Shown: piece after piece, positions 27,701-35,390 of the stretch
Layout of the letters: the number at the start of each line of letters is the position of its first letter
How positions within the stretch are numbered: position 1 is the stretch's first letter
Assembly (NCBI GenBank): GCA_036675345.1
Contig: JAKFFE010000019.1
Span: forward strand, 310,001 to 374,000
DNA: 64,000 nucleotides
DNA from: JALYOC01 sp036675345
Lineage (GTDB): Bacteria; Myxococcota; Myxococcia; Myxococcales; Myxococcaceae
Reading direction: 5' to 3'
Position numbers and translations under genes: made by a program
Notes under the pieces: generated by a model
Told to the model about the DNA's origin: nothing
The model's input: only the letters and a program-made list of their open reading frames with translations
Databases searched by the model: none

Positions 27701-30700
27701 GGTCAGGCACAGCTGGGCGTACTCGCGCAGCGAGGCACCCTGCTCCGCCACCGCCAGCCGCGGCCAGAGGGTGGCCAGCAGATCGCACAGCTCCTGCTGG
27801 GCGCCGGCCAGGCGGTGCAGCTCGGCCAGCTCGCGCAGCGCCTCCACGTCGTCCCCGCGCACCGCGGAATAGGCGGAGAGGTGGCGGCGGGCGACGTCCA
27901 CCCGGTGGGCGCGAGCGGCGCTGCGGGCAGCGGCGCGGTGCAGCACCACCCGCTCGCTGGAAGACGGCGCGTCGGGATCGGTCCCGGTGGCGTCCAGCAC
28001 CAGCTCCAGATCCGCCAGCGCGCGCTCCGGCTCCGCGGTCGCCAGCAGCTCGGCGCGGCGGACGCGGGGGGCGGGATAGAGCGGATCCTGATCGATGGCG
28101 CCGGTGAGGTACTCCTGCTCCCGGCCAGTGCCGGCGGAGAGGGTGGCGCAGCGGAAGAGGATCCGCGCCGCATCCCGCCCAGGCGGCATCATCCCCGCGC
28201 GACGGGATAGCAGCTTGGCGGCCTCCAGCTTGCCGCCGCGCTCCAGCTCCAGCTCCGCCATCAGCTCCAGGACCTCGGCCGCCTCCGGTCCCTGGGGCGC
28301 CGACTCCAGCGCCGCCTCCAGCCGGACCAGCGCGCCGGGGCGATCCCCCAGATCCAGCAGCGAACGGCCGGCGCGCAGGTACAGCGCCGCGGCCGCGTCC
28401 GGACGACCGGCGTTCAACAGCGCCTGGGCCCGCACCGCCCACAGCTCGGCGGCCTCGCGCACCTGACCGGAGTCGACGTACAGCGACTCCAGCCGGCCGG
28501 CCAGGGTGTCGTCCAGCAGGCGCAGCGGGAAGGCCTGGGCGTACTGGGCCTTGGCGCCCTCCCGGTCTCCGACCAGTTCGCAGGCCCGGCCCAGCCGGGC
28601 GCGGATCTCCGCCACCCGCTCCGGGGCGGCGTGCTTGGGCAGCTGGGAGAGCAGCTCCTCCAGCGCCTTGCGGGCATGCTCCGGGCGCTCGCAGCGCAGG
28701 GCCAGGTCCGCCAGATCCAGCAGCACCCCGTGGTCCGGCGCCAAGCGGGCCGCCTTCTCCATCGCCGCCAGGGCCTCGCCCACCCGGCCCAGGCGCAGCT
28801 CCAGCACCTGGGACATCTCGCGCAGGGCCGCACTGGCCAACCGGCGATCTCCCTGGGCCTCGGCGATGCGGGCCCGCTGCTCCAGCGCGCCCACCAGCCC
28901 GTTCATGTCCGCGCGCTTGCGGTGCAGACCGCACAGCTCGCCCAGGGCGGAGAGATCCTCCGGCTCCAGCTTGAGGACCTCGGTCAGCGCCCAGGTGGCT
29001 CCGTCCAGATCGAAGGCCAGATCCCGCGCCGCCACCGCCAGTCGGCGCAGCAGCCGGGCCCGCTCCTTCGGCTCACCGGAGAGCTCGGCCAGGGCCTTGA
29101 GGCAGCGGCACAGCTGGCCACCGTCGCGGCGGGACTCGGCCAGGGCCAGCATCCCCTCCAGCGCGGCGCGGTTGGTGGGGTCCGCCTCCAGCGCGGCGTT
29201 GAGCAGCCGGTCCGCCTTGTCCGCGTCTCCCAGCCGACCGCGGTACAGCTCGCCCGCCTCCGCCCAGAAGGCGGCGCGGCGGGTGGGCTCCTCGGTGGCG
29301 GCGGCGGCCTTCTGGCACGCGTCGGCCAGCTCGGCGGAGCGGCCGGTGGCGCGGAAGTACGGCAGCAGCTCCTCCAGCGCGACCATGTCCCGCGGGTCCA
29401 GCGCCAGCGCCGCCTCCAGGTGCTCGCGCGCCTGGGAGGGGTCCGCCAGCCGGGTGCGGGCCAGCCGCGCCAGGGCATGGTGGGCCTGGTGCGCGGCCTT
29501 GCGGATCACGTCTTCCGCGGGGGCCGGACCGGCCAGCTCGATGCACTGCTGATAGCCGGCCAGGGCCTCCTGCAGCTTGCCCAGCCCCTCGGCGGCGTGC
29601 GCGGCCAGGTAGTGGGGCTGAGGATCCTGCGGGAGCAGGGAGACCGCCTCCCGGTAGCGCAAGAGCGCGTTCTCCAGCTGCCCCAGCCCGTCCTCCCACA
29701 CCCGACCCGCCAGCAGGCTGGCCTGACCGACCAGGCCGATCTCGTGCCGGGCCTGGGCCACCTCGCGCAGGCGATCCAGGGCCTTGAGCGCGCGCAGGTG
29801 TTCGCCGGCGCGGTGGCACAGCTCGCCCAGCCGCAGCAGCGCCTCCGGGTGATCCGGTGAGAGCTTGAGCGCGGCCTCGCAGTGCAGCCGGGCCCCGGGG
29901 ACGTCGTCCTCGGTCTCCGCGCACAGCCGGGCCAGGTGGACGTGGGCGTCGGCGGCCTCCGCCGGGTCGCGGGCCAAGGCGGAGATCCGACGGTAGGCGC
30001 GGATCGCGCCGGCGCGGTCCTTGGCCAGATCCGAGGCGCGGGCCAGGGCCTTGAGCGAGGGCAGGTGATCCGGGCGGATCCCCAGCAGCTCGTGCAGGGC
30101 GCGGACCGCCATCTGCGGCGCGTGCTCGCGGGCGGCGCGGGCGGCGGACTCGGCGGAGAAGAAGGCCGAGCCCTCGTCGTGGGCCGCGCGGGCCAGGGCG
30201 CACAGGGCCAGGTAGCGCTCGGCGGCGCGGGCGGACTCGCCGCGGCGCTCGCGCACCACCGCGTCCGCCCACAGGGCGGTGGCGCTGGTGCTGCGGCGGC
30301 GCAGCAGGGATTCGGCCACGTCCATCGCCAGCTCGTGGGCGGAGGGATCGGCGGCCAGCAACGAGAGCAGCCGCTCGGCGGCGAAGGGGTGGGCGTCGTG
30401 GACATCCCCCAGCTTCAGGTACGCCTCGCGGGCCTCGGCCAGCTTGCCCTCGGAGAGCAGCGCCTCGGCGCCGGCAAACGCCCGCGCGCCCTCCAGGGTC
30501 AACAGCAGCGCCTCGTCCGGGATCGCCGGAGGAGGCAGCCCGCCGGAGGAGAAGCGCAGCCGCAGCCCCTTGGCGGAGACCTCGGCGGCGGAGAGCCGCG
30601 CGCTGTCCAGGTTGGGGACCTTGTAGCCACGGCTGACCGCCGCCAGCTGACACAGCTGGGGGAGCACCCGGGTGGAGAAGCCGGTGGCCCCGCGCAGCTC

Positions 30701-31222
30701 CACCGAGGGGAGCAGCTCCAGCGCCTCCACCGCGCGCGCCACCGCGGTGGGCAGCTGCGCGGCGGGGGTGGCGGAGAAGCCGTAGAGGCGGACGTCGTAG
30801 AGGTAGACCGCCAGCCGCTCGCCGTCGCCGTCGAAGGCCACCTTGAAGGTGACCCCGGTGCGCTGGGCGTCGCGGAGCCGGGCCTGCGCCTCCAGGTAGC
30901 TGGGACGGAAGTGGAGCTTGAGCTCATCCAGCTCGGCCACCTTGGCCGCCACCCGTTGCACCTCGCGGGTGATCACCTCCGCGTCGATCACCAGCTCCAG
31001 GAAGCCGAACTGCAGAGTCTTGCGCTGGTAACGGCTGGGGCCGCCGGCCAGGTTGAAGGGGAAGGTCACCTCCGGGATCAGCAGCGCGAAGTCGGCGATG
31101 GTGACGCCCGGGCCCACCTCCAGGGAGGGAAAACCGACGAACGCGCGGCGATCCAGGAGCCTCAGCTCCGGGCCACCCGCGGGAACAGCGGCGCTCGTCT
31201 TCTTCTCGGGGTCCTGGGCCAT
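21701..31222 (-). CDS. Giant tetratricopeptide-repeat protein (3,173 residues)
   Basis: One uninterrupted frame of 9.5 kb. The start is taken at ATG 31222 (MAQDPEKK). Residues about 1-230 form a non-repeat domain that begins LRLLDRRAFVGFPSLEVG and includes LQFGFLELVIDAEVI. From about 235 to about 2950 the chain is nearly continuous helix-turn-helix repeats with TPR-type spacing of small residues, Ala and Leu (for example AEALLSEGKLAEAREAYLKL and LAGYQQCIELAGPAP). The last 190 residues or so form a separate Gly/Ala/Leu-rich domain (LVPVTGLTMPRLHGSLSAT) that is not recognised. There is no signal peptide and no membrane segment, so it is predicted cytoplasmic. It is divergent from the Ser/Thr kinase gene at 31384 with a shared 161-bp gap. 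A scaffold role is likely; the partner is unknown. Confidence 0.85.
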   Translation of the reverse strand: MAQDPEKKTSAAVPAGGPELRLLDRRAFVGFPSLEVGPGVTIADFALLIPEVTFPFNLAGGPSRYQRKTLQFGFLELVIDAEVITREVQRVAAKVAELDELKLHFRPSYLEAQARLRDAQRTGVTFKVAFDGDGERLAVYLYDVRLYGFSATPAAQLPTAVARAVEALELLPSVELRGATGFSTRVLPQLCQLAAVSRGYKVPNLDSARLSAAEVSAKGLRLRFSSGGLPPPAIPDEALLLTLEGARAFAGAEALLSEGKLAEAREAYLKLGDVHDAHPFAAERLLSLLAADPSAHELAMDVAESLLRRRSTSATALWADAVVRERRGESARAAERYLALCALARAAHDEGSAFFSAESAARAAREHAPQMAVRALHELLGIRPDHLPSLKALARASDLAKDRAGAIRAYRRISALARDPAEAADAHVHLARLCAETEDDVPGARLHCEAALKLSPDHPEALLRLGELCHRAGEHLRALKALDRLREVAQARHEIGLVGQASLLAGRVWEDGLGQLENALLRYREAVSLLPQDPQPHYLAAHAAEGLGKLQEALAGYQQCIELAGPAPAEDVIRKAAHQAHHALARLARTRLADPSQAREHLEAALALDPRDMVALEELLPYFRATGRSAELADACQKAAAATEEPTRRAAFWAEAGELYRGRLGDADKADRLLNAALEADPTNRAALEGMLALAESRRDGGQLCRCLKALAELSGEPKERARLLRRLAVAARDLAFDLDGATWALTEVLKLEPEDLSALGELCGLHRKRADMNGLVGALEQRARIAEAQGDRRLASAALREMSQVLELRLGRVGEALAAMEKAARLAPDHGVLLDLADLALRCERPEHARKALEELLSQLPKHAAPERVAEIRARLGRACELVGDREGAKAQYAQAFPLRLLDDTLAGRLESLYVDSGQVREAAELWAVRAQALLNAGRPDAAAALYLRAGRSLLDLGDRPGALVRLEAALESAPQGPEAAEVLELMAELELERGGKLEAAKLLSRRAGMMPPGRDAARILFRCATLSAGTGREQEYLTGAIDQDPLYPAPRVRRAELLATAEPERALADLELVLDATGTDPDAPSSSERVVLHRAAARSAARAHRVDVARRHLSAYSAVRGDDVEALRELAELHRLAGAQQELCDLLATLWPRLAVAEQGASLREYAQLCLTLDRTVPAIGALRSLLSRDPANGWAARAMLGLLPAEAPEPERLGLLAILIDQASGEERSELISRRAGLHLAAGRHGEARADLLSAAELTSTPRELLRRAALAARGVGDELGELSTLRQILTRDPGLVEELRARLLELSQLRFEAGDFTAALEGFTASVTGATSAEVRSEAQLGIARAALALGDSHAAAAAFRQVAAEGPKPRRLEGALALARLSSQAGDLDAAVDAYQSALQLRPGLAEAEEGLEKCLTAQEDWEGLAELYASQASAAPAARAADLLEQLAALYLDKLEQPGPAEAALRRVVGLDKARASAHASLAALLFERGEVVEATRWLEEAADRNPPEAAAELLRGGADACLDAGELDLALKLSRKAVALAPATGTDLLVLGRLLYARGALAEALPHFRALAREVDLTDDPETAEEVLFALADLLERTGDPTAAETVLRRILEARPTQDAAIDRLSELVCRRDPRAGLTLAIEAHGRKVPSARTAHRLVELAERAHGELVDLELSLGALRRAAEMSDDPLAVHRRIADLLREAGRTGELGVALERVAQLSIAGQDPYAAIEAYEEMARLAEEGGRVDAALATLERARIIWEDQGSHSSAAVVERRRAEILRDAKLDLAAAHQAFERAFSLAPELETAQLALTLCRRREDPTAEATWLRRAVELTAEATARGGLFLELARLFEGPLASAQEAETAARQALDANPALAPALELLVRLLERSGRRVELAQLFEERAGLSRVPSEKAALFRKAAGLYRDHAGQPALAVPALLAARSATPEDTELTRELVDALREAGRLDEAAEYDALLLEGDPLDPVVFARHRAYLKDARDHQGLAALLLRRAERQEPREAAESYLEAGAALRAAGAKEQSQLCEDRAFAADPANDAAFQSVRARAQQDVRALGQVLAARAGVLPREESVQLLRERAQLLLEAREELLAAEAFDELLAVTGEDADALSARAELAAASGGALAAQPYDRRLMAVPQEALPVALKVRSRLRLGHAALSKGALHDAADAFEEVVLLDGEGDRGREALSLLSEVHAKTSNREGLFKTSLLLARTAGAEDADALLRRASSLFEDPTEAIDALLPLARRHPGESTVVDRAVAGLRALARHQELVELCEKGAEASGGGRAAQLLLQAAQVATEALEDPERAHALHQRAATLDPDNQEVLQAMVVAQRQRGDRAGLLTALERLIASGVEEDERSALRLELAQVSGELGDAARARAALEAVFAAGPSGGGYRPAVEGLARLLSQADEPAALARVLTARAELSGGKEKAEFLRVAGEAFLQAGEPALAAVRLRESVELVPSLEGVTLLAKLYQSLGEHDRCAAALVQASELGHPDARGAFLAEAAEAREAAGQNAEAAELLERAAAAAPHLLPAAVLAEKLLRLEQVSRALEVGFGPALEAGDLSAALTLADAAGDSARAEQALWALAERGPEGDPAALDSALARLEQSVQGEARLRLAGLCEAARPGLSAQLYVQLAHHPSGAQREAAVDRLVSLEGLSRTATLLLAGAVAHPELGDGLVRRARDLTGEPRAQALEALAGALTARRPALLRELFELHLSEERLPQAATALGQLIEAEHSSPARAALRIQLAQLHQQQGEETRAREAYELALADDPQALVPVRHLVSLYLAASDEERFVAMADRLVQLAGESAIEAMRVPLADAYQRRGRRADAYRLLGSLEETPERLERRATLAAQLGLAGDALQLRERLATTPQQLEQVLFGYVEAGLIPFAARLAERLEAQSLAMETRRTVAERLSPTPEGAQVAARLWPALLRASPVDADGWTLFAEALLLCGQDAAAQQADGFGAALTHSQAASPSVKLEPVARELGEAYGASRPSRLVPVTGLTMPRLHGSLSATLSALGASDVLVSLDPSGGVEGYLVSPTELVLGAGALACFGASELAYLCALALELGNRGQALTGPGEVEGWVEAATRAYEAVPGALAASRVLGHLDPSVRGADPLKLQLGPVLRRSAAFRAVAAKALDLV

Positions 31223-31383
31223 GGAGGTCGGTTCGGGCGCGCAGACTGTACCACCCGGGTTAAGCCCCCGAAATTTACGGACAATTGCCCGGCCGCCGAG
31301 CCGCCGACCGGACGGGCGGGTCCTCAACACGGAAACCACGACGTCTCTTGCTTCACCGATCCTTTACAGGCACAGAACGGGTC

Positions 31384-33732
31384 GTGATTGCCGCCGACGC
31401 CCTGGTCCTGGATGGCCGCTTCCGCATCGTCCAAAGGTTGGGCGGGGGCGGGATGGGCGATGTGTATCTGGCCGAGCAGGTCTCCTTGGGCCGCAAGGTC
31501 GCGGTGAAGGTGCTCAAGGCCGAGTTCGGCCTGCAGTCTTCGATGGAGAAGCGCTTCCGCCGGGAGGCACAGCTGCTCTCCTCGGTGGACCACCCGGCGG
31601 TGGTGCGGGTGATCGACTTCGGCAACCACGACGGGTCCCCCTGTCTGGTGATGGAGCTGGCCGAGGGGCAGACCCTGCAGGAGGCGCTGGCCAAGGGGCC
31701 GTTGCCGCTGACCCGCGCCCTCCCCCTGCTGGCGCAGCTGGCGGATGGACTGACGGCGATCCACGCCCAGGGGATCGTCCACCGGGATCTGAAGCCGGAG
31801 AACGTGGTCCTCTCCCAGACCACCCGGGGCGAGCAGGCCCGGCTGCTGGACTTCGGGATCGCCAAGCTGGCGGAGGGGCCCAAGGACAGCAACGTCAGCC
31901 AGATCGGCGTGATCCTGGGGACCCCGGAGTACCTCTCCCCGGAGCAGGCGATGGGCGCCAACCTGGACGCGCGCAGCGACCTCTACTCGTTCGGGGTGCT
32001 GGCCTACCGGACCCTCTCCGGACGGCTGCCGTTCGTCGGCCCCTCCCCGCGTCAGTTCCTGGCCCAGCACCTGGCCGCCCCGCCGATCCCGCTGGCCGAG
32101 GCCGCGCCCCACCTGGCCCGGATGCCGGCACTGTGCGAGGTGGTGATGCGGGCGCTGGGCAAGGACCCCGCCTCCCGCCCGGCGAACGCCGACGCCCTGG
32201 CCCGGGCCCTGGCCGCCGCGGCGCTGGAGCTGCCCCGCCCCGCGGAGGGCGCGCCGGCCCCCACCTCCACGCCGGAGCTGCTTCCGTACGAGGCGCCCCC
32301 GCCCCGGTCCGGGACCGCGGCCTTCGCCGCCCCCTCCTCCGCCACCGCCGCGTTCGGCGCGGCCAGCCCCCCGCCGGTGCAATCCCCGGGGGTGCAGCTG
32401 GTGCCGGCGCGCACCACCAGCGCGTTTCCGATGGGGAACGCGCGGCAGCAGAACCTGACCCTGATGCTCACCGACATCGTGGGGTTCACCGCGCGCACCT
32501 CCCGGCAGACCCGCGAGGAGAACGCGCGGATGCTGGAGGAGCACGACCAGCTGCTGCTGCCGGTGTTCAAGGCCCACGGGGGCCGGGTGTTGCAGAAGCG
32601 CGGGGACTCCTTCCTGGTGGGCTTTGGTTCGCCCACCGAGTCGGTGCTGTGCGGGATGGAGCTGCAGGATCGGCTGTGGCGGCGCAACAAGCTGATCGGC
32701 AAGAAGGATCCGCTGGAGGTCCGGGTGGCGATCCACCTGGGGGAGATCCTGCTCACCCGCGACGGCCCGATGGGCGAGCCGGTGCAGATCCTGGCCGCGG
32801 TGGAGGAGGCCGCCTTGGCCAACGAGGTGGTGTTCACCGAGGCGGTGAACCTGGCGATGATCCGCGCCGAGGTCCGGGCGGAGCCGCGCGGCGAGGTGGC
32901 GGTGCCCGGCCGTCAGGATCGCCTCTCCCTCTACCGCTGCGCCCCCGCCGCCGAGGGCCCGCCGTTCGGGGGCCGGGATCTGAGCGGCAAGGCGGCCCGG
33001 CCGAAGAAGGCGCTGCGGAACCTGGGCGGGCTGCTCCACCACCCGCCGGGAAGGACCGCGCTGGCGCTGGGCGTGGTGGCGCTGATCGCCGCGGCGGTGG
33101 CGGTGCCGGTGGTGCTCAACTCCACCCCGCGACAGATCCGCGCCGCCTTGGAGTCCGGTGACGCCGAGGGGGCGTTGGCGCTGCTGGAGGCGGCCCCCAA
33201 GGAGCAGCGGGCCTCGCTGCTGCCGCTGAAGGTCGCGGCACTGCACGCCGCCGGTCGTCACCGCGAGGAGCTGGCCGCGGCCCGGACCCTGGAGAAGGAC
33301 GTGCTGAACCGCCTGGAGGGTCCGGCGCTCAAGGGGCTGAGCGAGGACTTCGCCCGGGACGACGACGCCGCCCTCAAGAAGTTGCTGGGACAGGTGGACG
33401 CCGGGCAGCTGGCGGACCTGGTCGCCACCTCCGAGGCGCCCGACACCTCCGGCTGGGGGGCGCTGCGCTACCTGGATGGGGCCAAGGCCCTGCCCGCGGA
33501 GCGGCTGGCCCAGGGGTTCATCGCCGCGCTGGCCGCCACCGACTGTCCGGTCCGCGCCCACGCGGCGCGGCGGCTGGGAGAGCTGAAGTCACCCCAGGCC
33601 GCCGAGGCGCTGGAGCGGCTGGCCAAGCAGCCGAAGCAGAAGGATCCGGTGCTGCGGGTGATCGACCAGAACTGCGGCCAGGACGAGGCGGCGCAGGCGC
33701 TGCGGAGTCTGGGCCGCAGCGCCCAACGCTAG
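31384..33732 (+). CDS. Ser/Thr protein kinase with degenerate class III cyclase domain
   Basis: 782 residues from GTG 31384 (VIAADALVLDGRF). The kinase domain (about 14-275) is complete: glycine loop LGGGGMGDVYLAE, Lys in VAVKVLKAEF, HRDLKPEN (133-140), DFG and TPEYLSPEQ. A Pro/Ala linker leads to a class III nucleotide-cyclase domain (about 355-515) with the two metal Asp positions (LTDIVGFT, Asp364, and GDSFLVGF). The base-selecting Lys is Gln (LQKRGD), and the transition-state Asn and Arg are missing (GEPVQILAAVEEA instead of the usual VN...AAR). One membrane helix (about 558-579) follows, then a helical C-terminal domain outside. The cyclase part is probably a sensor or dimerisation module. 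Confidence 0.88.
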   Translation: MIAADALVLDGRFRIVQRLGGGGMGDVYLAEQVSLGRKVAVKVLKAEFGLQSSMEKRFRREAQLLSSVDHPAVVRVIDFGNHDGSPCLVMELAEGQTLQEALAKGPLPLTRALPLLAQLADGLTAIHAQGIVHRDLKPENVVLSQTTRGEQARLLDFGIAKLAEGPKDSNVSQIGVILGTPEYLSPEQAMGANLDARSDLYSFGVLAYRTLSGRLPFVGPSPRQFLAQHLAAPPIPLAEAAPHLARMPALCEVVMRALGKDPASRPANADALARALAAAALELPRPAEGAPAPTSTPELLPYEAPPPRSGTAAFAAPSSATAAFGAASPPPVQSPGVQLVPARTTSAFPMGNARQQNLTLMLTDIVGFTARTSRQTREENARMLEEHDQLLLPVFKAHGGRVLQKRGDSFLVGFGSPTESVLCGMELQDRLWRRNKLIGKKDPLEVRVAIHLGEILLTRDGPMGEPVQILAAVEEAALANEVVFTEAVNLAMIRAEVRAEPRGEVAVPGRQDRLSLYRCAPAAEGPPFGGRDLSGKAARPKKALRNLGGLLHHPPGRTALALGVVALIAAAVAVPVVLNSTPRQIRAALESGDAEGALALLEAAPKEQRASLLPLKVAALHAAGRHREELAAARTLEKDVLNRLEGPALKGLSEDFARDDDAALKKLLGQVDAGQLADLVATSEAPDTSGWGALRYLDGAKALPAERLAQGFIAALAATDCPVRAHAARRLGELKSPQAAEALERLAKQPKQKDPVLRVIDQNCGQDEAAQALRSLGRSAQR

Positions 33733-33735
33733 CCG

Positions 33736-34353
33736 CTAGTACTTGCTTCCCTTCTTCGATCCCTTGTCATTGTCGTCGTCGTCATCATCGTCGTCCGCAC
33801 CCTTCTGCTGGGACGGCGGGGCGGAGCGCTTCGGATTCGAGCTCTTCTGCTGCTCGGGCGACGCGGCCTGCTTGGGGTTGGACGACTTCTGGTGCTGGGG
33901 CGAGGAGGCCTGCTTGGGATCGGAGGCGCGGTGTCCCCGGTTGTCCTTGCGGTCCGAGATCCCGTCGTTGTCGTCATCCCAGTCGTCGTTGTTGTCCCAG
34001 CGCGGAGGACTGTTGCGCCGCCAGGGGCGGATCTTGGCATCGGCCCGGAGCAGGTCGCGCGAGTAGGCGTCGTACTCCAGGAACAGGTGTCCCTTGCGCT
34101 GATTGCCCACCGCGCGCATCCGCACCTTCCAGACGCTGTCGTTGTGGGAGAGGTTGGCGTTTTGCAGACGGCACTGGAGCCGGCGGGAGCGACACTCGTC
34201 GAACCCGCGGTCCACCGCCTCCTGGTAGGACATCGGCCGAGCAGGCGGAGGCCGGTTTCCGTAATAGGGGCCGCCCGACGAATTCACCGGACGGAAGAAA
34301 CAGCCGCTCAACAACACCGAGACGAGCGAACCCAGCAGCAGAACGTTTCGCAT
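33736..34353 (-). CDS. Lipoprotein with TSP3-like Asp-rich segment and repeat tail
   Basis: A 205-residue protein with lipobox LLSGC (Cys18). A middle region (residues about 40-110) has YQEAVDRGFDECRSRRLQCR and a basic, aromatic stretch. It then carries DDDNDGISDRKDN, which matches a calcium-binding thrombospondin type 3 repeat. The tail is low complexity: three similar SSNPKQA-type units alternating with SP-x-x-QK, an eight-residue Asp run, and a Lys/Gly end. It probably sits at the cell surface. It is convergent with the kinase gene, with 3 bp between stops. Confidence 0.75.
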   Translation of the reverse strand: MRNVLLLGSLVSVLLSGCFFRPVNSSGGPYYGNRPPPARPMSYQEAVDRGFDECRSRRLQCRLQNANLSHNDSVWKVRMRAVGNQRKGHLFLEYDAYSRDLLRADAKIRPWRRNSPPRWDNNDDWDDDNDGISDRKDNRGHRASDPKQASSPQHQKSSNPKQAASPEQQKSSNPKRSAPPSQQKGADDDDDDDDNDKGSKKGSKY

Positions 34354-34423
34354 GACACCTCTGGACGGTCGGGTCCTAGGAGATCTTCAAAGCGAGACGA
34401 TGCTAGCGCCGCAGCGGCCGCGC

Positions 34424-35284
34424 CTACAGTTTGTCTGGCGAGGCGTACGCGGAGAAGAGCTCTCCGGTCAGGTAGGCGCGCATCTTCCCTCCGGCGGCGC
34501 GGAGGTAGTCGTTGTGCTTGCGGTCCCGGGGCGCCTTGAGGTTCATCCGGGAGCGGGCGATCCCCTTTCCGCCACGATGGACAAAGGTGACCGTACCGTC
34601 CGGGGCCACCTTCTCCACCACCGCGATGTGGGTCAGCCCGTCGTTGCGGCGGCCATCCCGGTTGCGGTCGTAGGTCTCGTGGAAGAACACCAGGTCTCCC
34701 GGGCGGGGCTTGCGCTTGTGCAGCGCGTTCTTGGCCCGGGCCCGGCGCCAGATCGCGGTCACTCCGTTGTCGGAGACCCGCGCGTTGTCGTCGAACAGGA
34801 CCACCCCCTCCGGCTCGGTGGCGATCCGCACCAGCCCGGTGCAGTCATCGGGGAGACGGCGGGTGATCTTGCGCAGCGAGCGAACCCCCACCAGGCGCGA
34901 GGCGCGGGCGGCGATCGCCTTCCCCCGCTTGCGGGAGGAGGCGTACTTCACCGTGGAGAGCTGTGCGGTCGCCTGGGAGGCCGCCTTGGACACCGCCTGA
35001 TGGACCCGGGCCTCGCGCGGGCTGCGGACCACCTTCGAGGGGAGCGGTGCCTCGTCTTCGGGGAGCGCGTCGTCGTCCAGCGGGGCTTCCACCTCCTCGG
35101 CGAAGGGAGCCAGCTGCGCCGCGGTGACCTGCTCGTCCAGCGGCAAGGCCAGGTTGGAGGTCTCGGGGGTGGCCAGCACCTCCGGCCCGCCCAGCACCAA
35201 GCCCGGCTCGGGCCGCAGCGCGGATTGGGAGGTCGCGCAACCGGCGACCCACAGCACACAGAGCAGTCCTCCCAGTCGACGCAT
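34424..35284 (-). CDS. NlpC/P60-type lipoprotein, probable cell-wall hydrolase
   Basis: A 286-residue protein with a signal peptide and lipobox WVAGC (start MRRLGGLL at 35284). A linker of about 100 residues, acidic first and then basic, precedes a C-terminal papain-like domain: LPDDCTGLVRIA holds the candidate nucleophile Cys, PGDLVFFHETYD is the strand typical of NlpC/P60 and CHAP enzymes, and LTHIAVVEKV provides the candidate His. These enzymes cut stem peptides in peptidoglycan. An Asp/Arg-rich insert (DRNRDGRRND) lies just before the His. Upstream, TACTGT and a GGAAGGGG stretch could serve as -10 and ribosome binding site. Confidence 0.8.
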   Translation of the reverse strand: MRRLGGLLCVLWVAGCATSQSALRPEPGLVLGGPEVLATPETSNLALPLDEQVTAAQLAPFAEEVEAPLDDDALPEDEAPLPSKVVRSPREARVHQAVSKAASQATAQLSTVKYASSRKRGKAIAARASRLVGVRSLRKITRRLPDDCTGLVRIATEPEGVVLFDDNARVSDNGVTAIWRRARAKNALHKRKPRPGDLVFFHETYDRNRDGRRNDGLTHIAVVEKVAPDGTVTFVHRGGKGIARSRMNLKAPRDRKHNDYLRAAGGKMRAYLTGELFSAYASPDKL

Positions 35285-35390
35285 TGGCTCCACGACCCCT
35301 TCCCCCACCACAGTATTCAGTGGGCGCCCGGGGCGGGAGCGCAACCTGCGTGGCAGCCGACAGTCGGGTGGGAGCGCCGCGCCGTTCCGC

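Noticed and set aside
21437..28210. A 2,257-codon open frame on the plus strand, opposite the giant TPR gene
   Set aside because: It is a shadow of the high-G+C codon bias of the TPR gene: its product is Gln/Gly/Arg-rich without domains, it lacks a ribosome binding site, and the opposite strand encodes clear TPR repeats.
33736..34066. Plus-strand Ser-rich open frame opposite the Asp-rich lipoprotein tail
   Set aside because: The Ser run is simply the complement of the Asp codons, and the minus-strand protein has a signal peptide and lipobox.
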